Shown here one piece after another: positions 1 to 7,136 of a stretch of 11,826 bases of DNA; positions within the stretch are counted from its first letter, which is position 1, and each line of letters starts with the position of its first letter. Below the pieces are notes generated by a model, which made no database searches, was not told the DNA's origin, and worked only from the letters and a program-made list of their open reading frames with translations. The position numbers and the translations under genes were made by a program. Origin of the DNA: an uncultured Treponema sp. (GTDB lineage Bacteria > Spirochaetota > Spirochaetia > Treponematales > Treponemataceae); assembly GCA_905236465.1 (NCBI GenBank), contig CAJOQA010000111.1:1-11826 (forward strand), in the 5' to 3' direction.

Positions 1-1
1 A

Positions 2-433
2 AAATCGACGCCGTTCGGGAAAAATGATTTGAAAAAAGAAAATCCGCAGGAGCTGCTGGAGCATTTTCATCTGTGGATTCGGATGCTGTATTCCTGCCTT
101 GTGGATGCGGATTTTCTGGACACGGAGCAATTTATGCAGCCGGAGCAGGCGGCACTGCGCGGAAAGTACGAAAGCCTTGCGGAACTGAGAACGCGGTTCG
201 ATGAGTACATGGCGGAGAAAACGCGAAACGCTCCTCCGTCGCGCATAAACAAAATCCGCGCGGCTGTACTGCGGTCGTGCAGGGAAAAGGCGAAGTTGCC
301 ACCAGGATTTTATTCGCTCAACGTGCCGACGGGCGGAGGAAAGACGCTCTCTTCGATGGCGTTTGCGCTGGAACACGCGCTCGCGCATGGGAAGAGGCGA
401 ATCATGCGGAGTTTCCGACGCGCAACATTTTGA
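2..433 (+). pseudogene. cas3: Truncated CRISPR-associated helicase/nuclease Cas3 (type I, I-C-like), internal fragment
   Basis: The frame is open from the first bases of the window, so the true start lies upstream; the TTG at 29 is only the first possible start inside the window. The visible protein has the tail of a Cas3 HD-nuclease region (LYSCLVDADFLDTEQFM, about 14-30 residues after the TTG) and then a Walker A motif (NVPTGGGKTLSSMAFALEHA, near 319-378). Intact Cas3 of this group unwinds and degrades DNA marked by Cascade. There the protein should run on past GKRRI into the helicase body with its DEAD/DEAH motif. Here the match stops at about base 403, and the frame ends at a TGA after nine unrelated residues (MRSFRRATF). 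All later helicase motifs are missing. The DNA is clearly richer in GC than the sequence after it. The Cas3 identity is recognised from motifs; I-C is the likeliest subtype. Non-functional as it stands. Confidence 0.82.
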
Positions 434-549
434 ATCGTTGGCGGAAGTCGTTTGCTTCTGAATCCGTTGTGTATCAATTCTGTCTAAGAATCTCCGAATG
501 ACCGTATCATAATTACATACTAACGCTAAACAGAAGCATTTGTCAAGGT
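404..549. other. Breakpoint and unassigned sequence after the cas3 fragment
   Basis: Cas3 similarity stops at about 403. Base composition then drifts from GC-rich to AT-rich over about 100 bases. All frames close quickly and none gives a protein I recognise. No CRISPR repeat, terminal inverted repeat or transposase remnant is visible, so the event that cut cas3 cannot be named from this sequence. Confidence 0.4.
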
Positions 550-1160
550 TTACTGCGGCCTATCAGAAGATGTTCGCTGAAAAAGAAACAAAAACGGAAT
601 TGTAGATTTTTCTCCGATTCCCGTTTGATTATATCCTTCCCAATCTTCATATTCCTTGATGAAACATTTACATCGCCAAATCTGATTTCCGTCGTCATCG
701 GGAGAAACAGAGCAATTCAATTCGGGCTTTGAAATAAATTTCTTCAAGTACAATGTGTTAAGCGTTTAGACGGCGGTATCTGGTGTTGCCTTTCCCGCAA
801 TTTGCTCTATCTGATACTTGTGCAAAAAGTCCAGTGCTTTTTTTGCAGCATTCATTTTTGCCGATGTTTCAGAGTTTCCCTCGCCATCAATTATTTGGGG
901 ATTCCAGTTGTTCTGAATGTACAAAGATATTCTGCACTTAAAAGAATTGCTACCGAATCGTCCAAATCCAAAATATAGACACAGTGTGCCAATGCAGATT
1001 TGTTTACATAATTTGCCCGAATTTTTGTTAGTTCGGCTTCATTCTTTGTTGAGTAAAAGAAATCATCTTTGAAACTGTCGGGAATCGTGCTGTATGAGTC
1101 ATACAACCATTTTGTCATAACGGTGTTCACAATCTGGTCACCGTCAGCTATGGAAGTGCC
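550..1160 (-). pseudogene. Decayed RNase III-like gene with tandem dsRNA-binding domains
   Basis: Three pieces are readable in order on the minus strand. (1) 1160-891 encodes part of an RNase III-like catalytic domain, including NEAELTKIRANYVNKSALAH, which fits the family pattern E..LT..RA..VN...LA. Its N-terminal part is absent, with a TAA at 1163-1161 just before it. (2) In another frame, from about 942 to 769, is the end of a dsRNA-binding domain: FKCRISLYIQNN, then IIDGEGNSE and AKMNAAKKALDFLHK. (3) After an in-frame TAA at 768-766, the same frame goes on to 550 with the start of a second such domain (LYLKKFISKPE, GNQIWRCKCFIKEYEDWEG), then loses similarity. The expected catalytic-domain C-terminus and start of the first dsRBD are missing, so an internal deletion is likely as well as the frame change. 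An intact protein would cut or bind double-stranded RNA. This copy cannot make one. The family call rests on motif reading only. Confidence 0.62.
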
Positions 1161-1328
1161 TTATAATTCTAGATTAGCTGGATTATAGTTTAGTCAATTC
1201 ATTTTATAAAAACTGCGCAACCTAATCGGGGCGTTGCGGGGTATTCGTCGCAAGTCATGCTTGCTAAGCAGAGGGGAAAAAAAGAGACTTTTTCCCCTCC
1301 TACATTATTTTCTCTCCAACATCTTTCC
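1161..1328. other. Gene-free stretch between RNase III-like remnant and chemoreceptor operon
   Basis: No credible coding frame on either strand. It holds two small imperfect hairpins (TTGCG/CGCAA near 1234-1253 and TGCTT/AAGCA at 1258-1270) and the larger hairpin annotated separately at 1272-1298. The 5' part (about 1160-1215) is very AT-rich. It may be the seam between accessory DNA on the left and the chromosomal core on the right. Confidence 0.4.
1272..1298 (-). terminator. Hairpin downstream of chemoreceptor gene, possible terminator
   Basis: AGGGGAAAAA and TTTTTCCCCT form a perfect 10-bp stem around a 7-base loop, 30 bases past the stop codon of the minus-strand chemoreceptor. Read on the minus strand the right arm supplies its own run of U before the C residues. 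No free T-run follows the stem, so intrinsic termination is plausible but not textbook. Confidence 0.42.
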
Positions 1329-3458
1329 CTACACCTTGAACTTATCTACTTGCTCCCCTATCTTTGCAATGGAGGCCGTGATCTTGCTTGAAACTCCGCT
1401 TAGGGCGGCTCCTGTCTCGTTTATCTTACGGGCCCCTACGGTCATCTCTTCCATCCCCTGGCTTATGGAAAGAGCTGCGTTTTGCAGGATTTGCACTTCC
1501 TTCAAAATCATCTTGTTGCCTTCAGACATTTCCCCTGAGGCCGTGTGTACTTCAACGGTACTGTCGTTCATATTGTGCAGGGCTTCTGTTATCTGCTTTG
1601 ACCCTTCGTTTTGTTCTTGCATCGCAGCTTGAATCTGCATGACTAGGGCATCTGTTTCTTCTAGCTTCCTTGAAACCTGCTCAAAGGCAACACTGGACTC
1701 GCTTGAAGCTGATACAACCAAAGTAATGGAATTCTTTATGTTCTTGAGCTGATTTCCTATTGTCTTTGACTGGGCTGTTGAGGTTTCGGAAAGTTTCCTG
1801 ATTTCATCTGCAACAACCGCAAAGCCTTTTCCTGCTTCTCCTGCATGGGCTGCTTCTATGGCTGCGTTCATGGCAAGAAGGTTAGTTTGGGCTGCAATTG
1901 CTGAAATGGCAACATTGGCTTCCTGTAGCATCTTTGACTGAACTTCAATTTCTGTAATTTTGTCGTTTACGGACTTCTGCTTAGAGATTCCCATCTGGGA
2001 ATTAGAGCGGAGTTCGCCGAAGGATTGGGCCATCTTTTCCATTGAGTTGTTTACAGAAGAAATGTTTCCAATCATTTGGTCAACAGCTGCACTTGCCTGG
2101 GCTACACCGCTAGACTGGCTTTCTATCATGTGTTCAAGGGATTCAATGTTTGATGCTATCTCGTTTACAGCACCTGCAGTTTGGCTGACGGACTGGTTCT
2201 GTGCCTCTATGTGATGCCGCATGGATTCTATGTTAGCAATGATTTCTGTAATAGAAGAACTTGTGTCTTCTGTTGCTGCGGTCAGGTCTTCGCCCGCTTC
2301 TAGAAGCTCATCCTTTGACCCTTTCACCTGACCTATTATGTCCTGTAGTTTTGAAGCAAAGGCGTTGAACCCCTTTACCACAAAGCCGATTTCATTGTTT
2401 GACTTTATGTCTATTCTCTTTGTAAGGTCCGCATCCCCAGAGGCGATTCCTGTTATTGCTTCCTCAACTACCTGCAGTGGCTTTAGGGATTTAAGCAATA
2501 GGTAGCCAGAGACGACAATTAGGGCTGCCACTGTGAACAAGGCAAAGCCAATCAGCAGATTTCTTATTTTGTTAACCAAATCATAAATCTGGTTGTCTGG
2601 AACTGAAAGGGCTATTGACCAAGGGGTTCCTGTTACAGGCTGATAGACAATGAGATCCTGCCCCATCCTGCCGTTGGCGTTTATGAATTTTCCCCCCTTC
2701 TGTCCTGCTACCATAGCTTCCGCCACAGCAATCATATCGCCGTTCCTACCGGACTTTCCACCCGTTATACCTGTTATGAAATTCTTCTGCATAACAAATT
2801 CCGTAACAGGGTGGGCAAGCACAAGACCGTCACTTGCAAGAAGGTAGGCATAGCCCTTTTCTCCTATTTTTGCTTTTGAAATCTCTTTTGTAATAATATT
2901 TAAATTTACGACCCCTGCGAGCATGGCGAATGTTCTGCCGTTCCTGTCCTTGACGGCCCGTGTAATGTGAATTACCGGCTGCCCCGTGGTCTTTGAGATA
3001 ACAGGGTCATCGACATAGAATTCTTTTCCTTCCCTCATTATTGCCTTAAAGTAACTACGGTCTGCTATGTTTGTGGTTCCTCCTATGTCGTTGTAGGAGA
3101 TTCCGTCAGAACCCGCAAACATGATGTAGTCAAATTCATTCCGCATCCCGCTGTTATCTGGATCTTGAATCCATTCATAGGCTGCCTCAAGGTCGCCGTC
3201 CTTCATCACATCAGCATGGACATAACCTGAAAGTTCTCTGAAATATCCTTCTATATCCTTGTTTAAGGCATTTGAATATCCTTCCAACATATTCATGTAC
3301 ATTGCCTGATCCTCAGAAACGATATCCTTTCGTGCGTTCAGGATGACAAAAACAAGTTGTATTACATTGAAGAGCACAATGACAGCACCCACAAAGATAA
3401 GTAGCTTCTTTATTAAAGAAGACCGTTTTTCCCCAGTAAAAGTAAATTTAAGTGACAT
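1329..3458 (-). CDS. Methyl-accepting chemotaxis protein (dCache-HAMP-MCP)
   Basis: Membrane chemoreceptor that binds a ligand outside the cytoplasm and controls the CheA/CheW complex inside. Counting from the chosen ATG at 3458 (709 residues), a first membrane helix lies near 16-40 (LLIFVGAVIVLFNVIQLVFV). A large extracytoplasmic sensor of dCache type follows to about 295; DRSYFKAIMREGKEFYVDDP and PVIHITRAVKD are typical. The second helix is near 300-323, then HAMP (SLKPLQVVEEAITGIASGDA onward), then a long coiled-coil signalling domain. The CheA/CheW-contacting tip is clear: AAQTNLLAMNAAIEAAHAGE and GFAVVADEIRKLSE. The protein ends DKFKV, with no CheR/CheB tether pentapeptide. A start at 3470 is possible, but a GGGGGA ribosome site 4-5 nt before the 3458 ATG favours the shorter form. 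The gene follows the soluble receptor by 79 nt and has its own promoter. The ligand is unknown; dCache domains often bind amino acids or other small molecules. Confidence 0.95.
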   Translation of the reverse strand: MSLKFTFTGEKRSSLIKKLLIFVGAVIVLFNVIQLVFVILNARKDIVSEDQAMYMNMLEGYSNALNKDIEGYFRELSGYVHADVMKDGDLEAAYEWIQDPDNSGMRNEFDYIMFAGSDGISYNDIGGTTNIADRSYFKAIMREGKEFYVDDPVISKTTGQPVIHITRAVKDRNGRTFAMLAGVVNLNIITKEISKAKIGEKGYAYLLASDGLVLAHPVTEFVMQKNFITGITGGKSGRNGDMIAVAEAMVAGQKGGKFINANGRMGQDLIVYQPVTGTPWSIALSVPDNQIYDLVNKIRNLLIGFALFTVAALIVVSGYLLLKSLKPLQVVEEAITGIASGDADLTKRIDIKSNNEIGFVVKGFNAFASKLQDIIGQVKGSKDELLEAGEDLTAATEDTSSSITEIIANIESMRHHIEAQNQSVSQTAGAVNEIASNIESLEHMIESQSSGVAQASAAVDQMIGNISSVNNSMEKMAQSFGELRSNSQMGISKQKSVNDKITEIEVQSKMLQEANVAISAIAAQTNLLAMNAAIEAAHAGEAGKGFAVVADEIRKLSETSTAQSKTIGNQLKNIKNSITLVVSASSESSVAFEQVSRKLEETDALVMQIQAAMQEQNEGSKQITEALHNMNDSTVEVHTASGEMSEGNKMILKEVQILQNAALSISQGMEEMTVGARKINETGAALSGVSSKITASIAKIGEQVDKFKV

Positions 3459-3500
3459 GAATTCCCCCATTTATACTACAGTCTCTTTCCTCTAGGTAAA

Positions 3501-3528
3501 AGTATAACCCTGAATTTTTCTTTTTCAA
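3501..3528 (-). promoter_or_regulatory. Sigma-70-type promoter for the membrane chemoreceptor
   Basis: On the minus strand TTGAAA (3528-3523) and TATACT (3506-3501) are separated by 16 bp, inside the 79-nt gap ahead of the receptor. Predicted start is near 3494, giving a leader of about 36 nt. The membrane receptor can therefore be expressed apart from the two genes upstream of it. Confidence 0.6.
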
Positions 3529-3537
3529 CTTTAACTT

Positions 3538-4410
3538 TTAATGAACTTTCGCCAAATCAGCAAAGATTGCTTTTAGCTCGTAGACAAAAGAATATAAGTC
3601 GTTGAAAAGCATCTCATTTTTTGATGCGCTGTCTGCAAAAAGCGATTCGCTTTTCTTTGAGACTTCTTCCGCATCTTGTACAGTTTGCACAATGTTTTTC
3701 ATGCCCTGCATATTAGCTGCTATGGCCTCGCTTATCTGCTCCACATCGCTGTTGTTTGCAGAATTCAGTTTTCGTACGCTCTCAAACTGTTTAAGAGTGT
3801 TTTCAGTTTCCTTTGCAAGTCCAGAAAGGGCTTGTACTGTTTTTTGGGTATCCTGCTCCAACCTCTTTATTGATTCCGAAAGCCTTTCCATATCAGTCTT
3901 TATCTTTCCTGTTGCCTTCTGCGTGTTTTCGGAAAGTGCCTTTACTTCGTTTGCTATTATCCTGAATCCCGCTCCTAGCGCACCCGCATGTGCTGCCTCT
4001 ATAGAAGCGTTGAATGAAAGCAGGTTTGTCTGCTCTGAAATTTCAGAAATGCCATTTACCTGGTTCTTTATTGAATTTGTCTGTTCGATTAGGTTCTTGA
4101 ACTGCTCCGCGTACTTTTTATGGTCTTCCTCTATCTTGCCTGCCGATTCCTCTAGCTTTTCAATGGCCTTGAAGATTCCGCCCAACCGTTCTATGTTTTC
4201 TGCTGCCCGCCCTGTCATTTGCTCTGTTGCCTGCTGCATCTCGGTGGAGCTTGCCATCAAATGCGAAAGGGCTTCCTTTTGCTTGTCCTGCCCTGAATTT
4301 TGGGAAAGGTATGTGTTTAGGAAGATTCCCCCTATAGCATCTTTTTCTAGGTACCGTATCAGGGTGTCTGCCACTGTTGCCCCGTATTGAATAAGTTCTG
4401 CCTTTTCCAT
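3538..4410 (-). CDS. Soluble methyl-accepting chemotaxis-like signalling protein
   Basis: A 290-residue chemoreceptor signalling module with no transmembrane helix, no HAMP and no recognisable ligand domain, so it should sit in the cytoplasm. The first 60 or so residues are helical and unassigned. The rest is coiled coil around a receptor hairpin tip: ISEQTNLLSFNASIEAAHAG then GFRIIANEVKALSE. This matches the CheA/CheW-binding tip family with some changes (SFNASIEAA where most have ALNAAIEAA). It is much shorter than classic receptors. The ATG at 4410 was chosen because AGGAGA (4425-4420) lies 9 nt before it; an upstream TTG at 4455 would overlap the FIST gene and has no better site. The start is 5 nt after the FIST stop and the ribosome site lies inside the FIST reading frame, so the two are probably translationally coupled. 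The likely role, by inference, is signalling output for the FIST sensor. Confidence 0.88.
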   Translation of the reverse strand: MEKAELIQYGATVADTLIRYLEKDAIGGIFLNTYLSQNSGQDKQKEALSHLMASSTEMQQATEQMTGRAAENIERLGGIFKAIEKLEESAGKIEEDHKKYAEQFKNLIEQTNSIKNQVNGISEISEQTNLLSFNASIEAAHAGALGAGFRIIANEVKALSENTQKATGKIKTDMERLSESIKRLEQDTQKTVQALSGLAKETENTLKQFESVRKLNSANNSDVEQISEAIAANMQGMKNIVQTVQDAEEVSKKSESLFADSASKNEMLFNDLYSFVYELKAIFADLAKVH

Positions 4411-4415
4411 AGTTT

Positions 4416-5555
4416 CTAGTCTCCTATTACAACTGTTACCAGAGTCTGATTGCAATGAATCCGTCCTATCTGCTCCCCGTAGCAGGAAAAACCGCAGAAC
4501 GTAGGAAATGTTTCCCTGTACTTGCTGATTATGTCCCTTTCAATATGTAGCCTATTGAAGGCAAGGGTCCGTGTTATGCAGGTCATCAGAAGGGTGAATT
4601 TAGGGGAGGGTATTGCCTGCAGAATACCGGCACATGTTTCTGCTGCCTTCTCTTTTGGATTCCCGATTTTCATGAGCTCTAGGGTTGAATTTGGGACTAC
4701 CCTGGCGAAGAGCTGTATTTTCTTGTCCGCAGTGAAGCCTGCTAGGGCTGCTATATGCATAGAGCCGTTGAGGTAGCGGCCAAAGGGGTTTTCAAAAGTC
4801 ATTGACCCTGCCTGACTTTCGCTTACCCCTAGCTGCTGGGCATATACTGTTTGGGCTGGCTTTCCGTTGAGGCTCTTTATTGTACGGCTTATGGGGTCTG
4901 CCCCCGTAACCCAAACCCGCTTGCCCGTTGGGTTGAAGATGTCTTCCTGCCGTATGTCAAACTTGCAGCTAGTCTTTATGAAAAGCAAGGCTGCCCCGTC
5001 TTGTGTTGTCCTTCCGTTAAAGCTTACATAGGTCACTGCCGTGCTACCTGTGTAGCCTGCTGTGCCTCCTGCTAGCGGGAAAGAGTCGTTTCCTATTATT
5101 GAATAGAGCGTTGAAAGTATTGTCTCCTCAGCGTTGTGAACTCCGTTTATGAATGTTATTGCAAAGGCGTTCTTGCCAGAAAGTGGGGAATTTTTTTGTA
5201 TGCCACAGAAAGTCATGGCTTTTTCGATTTCATTTTTACTGCTTACAGGGTAGCGGCTTCCGTTTTCTATCAGGGCCCCGTGAATCTTTGATTCAGGTGA
5301 ATACATTGTGGTAAGAACCACCGTGTTGTTTAAAAATCCTTCAGGGCTGATTTCTCCTGCCGTACTAGTCCCGATTACCTGAGCTTTTGGAAAGCATGCC
5401 GCTATCTCCTTTGAAAGCTCTTCAAAGTCAAATGAAATGGCTGCCATGAAAATCACAGCGTGATAATCTCCAGTAGCTCTTTTGAGCTTACCGGTCAGAT
5501 CCTTTACTGCGGTTTTTGCATTGCTGCTTCGTGAAACCACAACTTCTTGCTCCAT
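4416..5555 (-). CDS. FIST-domain sensory protein
   Basis: FIST (FIST_N plus FIST_C) proteins are predicted intracellular sensors of small ligands, proposed to include amino acids, often linked to signal-transduction output domains. The N-terminal FIST domain covers about residues 10-200 (AQVIGTSTAGEISPEG, FITFING-like segment AITFINGVHNAEET, PLAGGTAGYTG). FIST_C covers about 220-375 (NPFGRYLNGSMHIAALAGF; near the end CGFSCYGEQIGRIHCNQTLV, the family's conserved tail). There is no signal peptide or membrane helix. The ATG at 5555 gives 379 residues and is preceded by AAGGGGGGA (5569-5561). A GTG at 5573 would add six residues and is less likely, since it puts the ribosome site inside the gene. 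It heads the minus-strand operon, its stop lies 5 nt before the soluble chemoreceptor, and it has its own promoter. It carries no output domain, so the neighbour probably supplies it. Confidence 0.9.
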   Translation of the reverse strand: MEQEVVVSRSSNAKTAVKDLTGKLKRATGDYHAVIFMAAISFDFEELSKEIAACFPKAQVIGTSTAGEISPEGFLNNTVVLTTMYSPESKIHGALIENGSRYPVSSKNEIEKAMTFCGIQKNSPLSGKNAFAITFINGVHNAEETILSTLYSIIGNDSFPLAGGTAGYTGSTAVTYVSFNGRTTQDGAALLFIKTSCKFDIRQEDIFNPTGKRVWVTGADPISRTIKSLNGKPAQTVYAQQLGVSESQAGSMTFENPFGRYLNGSMHIAALAGFTADKKIQLFARVVPNSTLELMKIGNPKEKAAETCAGILQAIPSPKFTLLMTCITRTLAFNRLHIERDIISKYRETFPTFCGFSCYGEQIGRIHCNQTLVTVVIGD

Positions 5556-5600
5556 CTGTATCCCCCCTTGCACAGGTTACGTTTGAACCTGCCACTTATT

Positions 5601-5628
5601 TATATATTGTACTATTGATTTATATCAA
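5601..5628 (-). promoter_or_regulatory. Sigma-70-type promoter for the FIST-chemoreceptor operon
   Basis: On the minus strand TTGATA (5628-5623) and TATATA (5606-5601) are 16 bp apart. The start would be near 5594, with a leader of about 39 nt before the ATG at 5555. The region is AT-rich, so a one- or two-base shift of the -10 (TATAAA with an 18-bp spacer) is equally possible. Confidence 0.52.
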
Positions 5629-5687
5629 ATGCAATGGGAAAAATGCAAATCGCCATATAAAGATGAACTAATCTTGGTGAACCTTTA

Positions 5688-5716
5688 TTGCACCTTAATT
5701 CTTTTTTTGCTATACT
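5688..5716 (+). promoter_or_regulatory. Sigma-70-type promoter for the trpB-like gene
   Basis: TTGCAC (5688-5693) and TATACT (5711-5716) are separated by exactly 17 bp. The predicted start is near 5723, leaving a leader of about 34 nt. A normal ribosome site, AGGAG at 5746-5750, lies 6 nt before the ATG. The leader is too short for a trp leader peptide or T-box, so no tryptophan attenuation is visible. Confidence 0.68.
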
Positions 5717-5756
5717 GATGGTATTCAGATAAAAGAACGAAATTCAGGAGCTACGT

Positions 5757-7136
5757 ATGTCCGAAACAATCCCATATAAAATTTATCTTTCTGAAAATGA
5801 ACTGCCTGCAAGCTGGTATAATGTCCGTGCAGACATGAAGAACAAGCCTTCTCCGCTTTTGAACCCCGCTACGTTTAAGCCTTGTACGGCAGAAGAACTT
5901 TCGCATGTGTTTTGCAACGAGCTTGTAAAGCAGGAGCTTAACGAAAGCGATGCCTATATTCCGATTCCCGATGAAATCCGCGAATTCTACAAGATGTACA
6001 GGCCTGCTCCCCTTGTAAGGGCCTACTGCCTTGAAAAAAAATTGGAAACACCTGCAAAAATCTACTATAAATTTGAAGGAAACAATACGAGTGGAAGCCA
6101 TAAGCTGAACTCCGCTATTGCCCAAGCCTATTATGCTAAAAAGCAGGGGCTAAAGGGGGTTACGACAGAAACCGGTGCTGGCCAGTGGGGCACTGCGCTT
6201 TCTATGGCCTGCTCTTACTTTGGCTTGGACTGTCAGGTTTACATGGTCAAAGTCTCTTATGAGCAAAAGCCCTTCCGCCGCGAAGTTATGCGCACATACG
6301 GGGCACAGGTCACCCCGTCTCCAAGTGATACAACTGAAGTTGGCCGCAAGATTCTAGCAGAATTTCCAGGAACAGGCGGGAGCTTGGGCTGCGCAATCAG
6401 CGAGGCGGTTGAGGCTGCTACAAAGCAGGAAAGCTACCGCTATGTGCTTGGAAGCGTGCTGAATCAGGTCCTGCTCCACCAGACTGTTATTGGTCTTGAA
6501 ACGATGACTGCTATGGACAAATATGGCATAAAGCCTGATGTTATTATCGGTTGCGCCGGAGGTGGCTCTAACTTGGGTGGCTTGATTTCTCCCTTTATGG
6601 GGCGAAAGTTGCGCGGAGAGGCGGACTATCACTTTATAGCCGTGGAGCCTGCTTCATGCCCGTCACTTACACGGGGAAAATACGTGTATGATTTCTGCGA
6701 TACAGGTCATGTCTGCCCGCTTGCAAAGATGTATACGCTTGGAAGCGAGTTCATGCCCTCTCCCAACCATGCAGGCGGTTTGCGCTACCACGGTATGAGT
6801 TCAATCCTTTCTCAGCTTTATGATGACAAATTGATTGAAGCGAGGTCTGTTGAACAGACATCTGTTTTTGACGCTGCCCGCCAATTTGCCCGTGTGGAAG
6901 GAATCTTGCCCGCCCCTGAGTCAAGTCACGCAATCCGCGTAGCAATAGACGAGGCCCTTAAATGCAAAGAGACAGGCGAAGAAAAAACGATTCTCTTTGG
7001 GCTTACGGGAACTGGCTACTTTGACATGTATGCCTACAAAGCCTTTAACGACGGCACTATGTCTGATTATATCCCTACTGATGAAGAAATCGCAAAAAGC
7101 CTTGCCAAAACGCCAAAAGGTCAAAATCTTGCATAA
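5757..7136 (+). CDS. TrpB2-type tryptophan synthase beta-like subunit (PLP enzyme)
   Basis: A fold-type II PLP enzyme of the TrpB2 branch, which condenses indole with serine (or phosphoserine) to give tryptophan. The 459 residues match TrpB2 and exceed classic TrpB1 (about 400), with the extra N-terminal segment of that branch. The PLP lysine is K116 in GSHKLN, preceded by KIYYKFEGNNTSGSHK. TETGAGQWG is the catalytic-region motif, and CAGGGSNLGG (glycines from residue 268) is the phosphate-binding loop. RPAPLVRAYCLEKKLETPAK is the substrate-entry segment. The ATG at 5757 follows AGGAG by 6 nt and a clear promoter. No trpA or other trp gene lies in the window; the gene stands 29 nt before purL. 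TrpB2 enzymes often act without TrpA and may salvage indole; that is family knowledge, not shown here. I left the symbol blank because trpB would imply the classic subunit. Confidence 0.95.
   Translation: MSETIPYKIYLSENELPASWYNVRADMKNKPSPLLNPATFKPCTAEELSHVFCNELVKQELNESDAYIPIPDEIREFYKMYRPAPLVRAYCLEKKLETPAKIYYKFEGNNTSGSHKLNSAIAQAYYAKKQGLKGVTTETGAGQWGTALSMACSYFGLDCQVYMVKVSYEQKPFRREVMRTYGAQVTPSPSDTTEVGRKILAEFPGTGGSLGCAISEAVEAATKQESYRYVLGSVLNQVLLHQTVIGLETMTAMDKYGIKPDVIIGCAGGGSNLGGLISPFMGRKLRGEADYHFIAVEPASCPSLTRGKYVYDFCDTGHVCPLAKMYTLGSEFMPSPNHAGGLRYHGMSSILSQLYDDKLIEARSVEQTSVFDAARQFARVEGILPAPESSHAIRVAIDEALKCKETGEEKTILFGLTGTGYFDMYAYKAFNDGTMSDYIPTDEEIAKSLAKTPKGQNLA

Noticed and set aside
405..500. Possible continuation of Cas3 in another frame (DAQHFESLAE, recalling the 'QFFESL' segment)
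   Set aside because: Only four or five residues agree, the frame closes within a few codons, and the expected flanking motifs are absent.
1161..1200. TATAAT/ATTATA inverted pair as an insertion-sequence end
   Set aside because: The arms are only 6-7 bases of simple AT sequence, with no transposase nearby and no target duplication visible.
1..1328. CRISPR array near the cas3 fragment
   Set aside because: No direct repeat of 25-40 bases with regular spacing can be seen on either strand.
1234..2847. Open frames on the plus strand inside the membrane chemoreceptor gene
   Set aside because: They lie opposite a strong full-length receptor gene, have no ribosome sites and no recognisable protein features.
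3602..4390. 262-residue plus-strand open frame opposite the soluble chemoreceptor
   Set aside because: Its composition (rich in S, F, C and L) is what antisense of a helical coiled-coil gene gives. The minus-strand receptor is clear and fills the same space.
5556..5573. GTG start for the FIST protein at 5573
   Set aside because: It would place the purine-rich ribosome site inside the gene. The ATG at 5555 has that site at 6 nt, and the family needs no extra residues.
5574..5756. T-box, trp leader or purine riboswitch ahead of the trpB-like gene
   Set aside because: The leader after the predicted start is only about 34 nt, with no Trp-rich short frame and no structure of the needed size.
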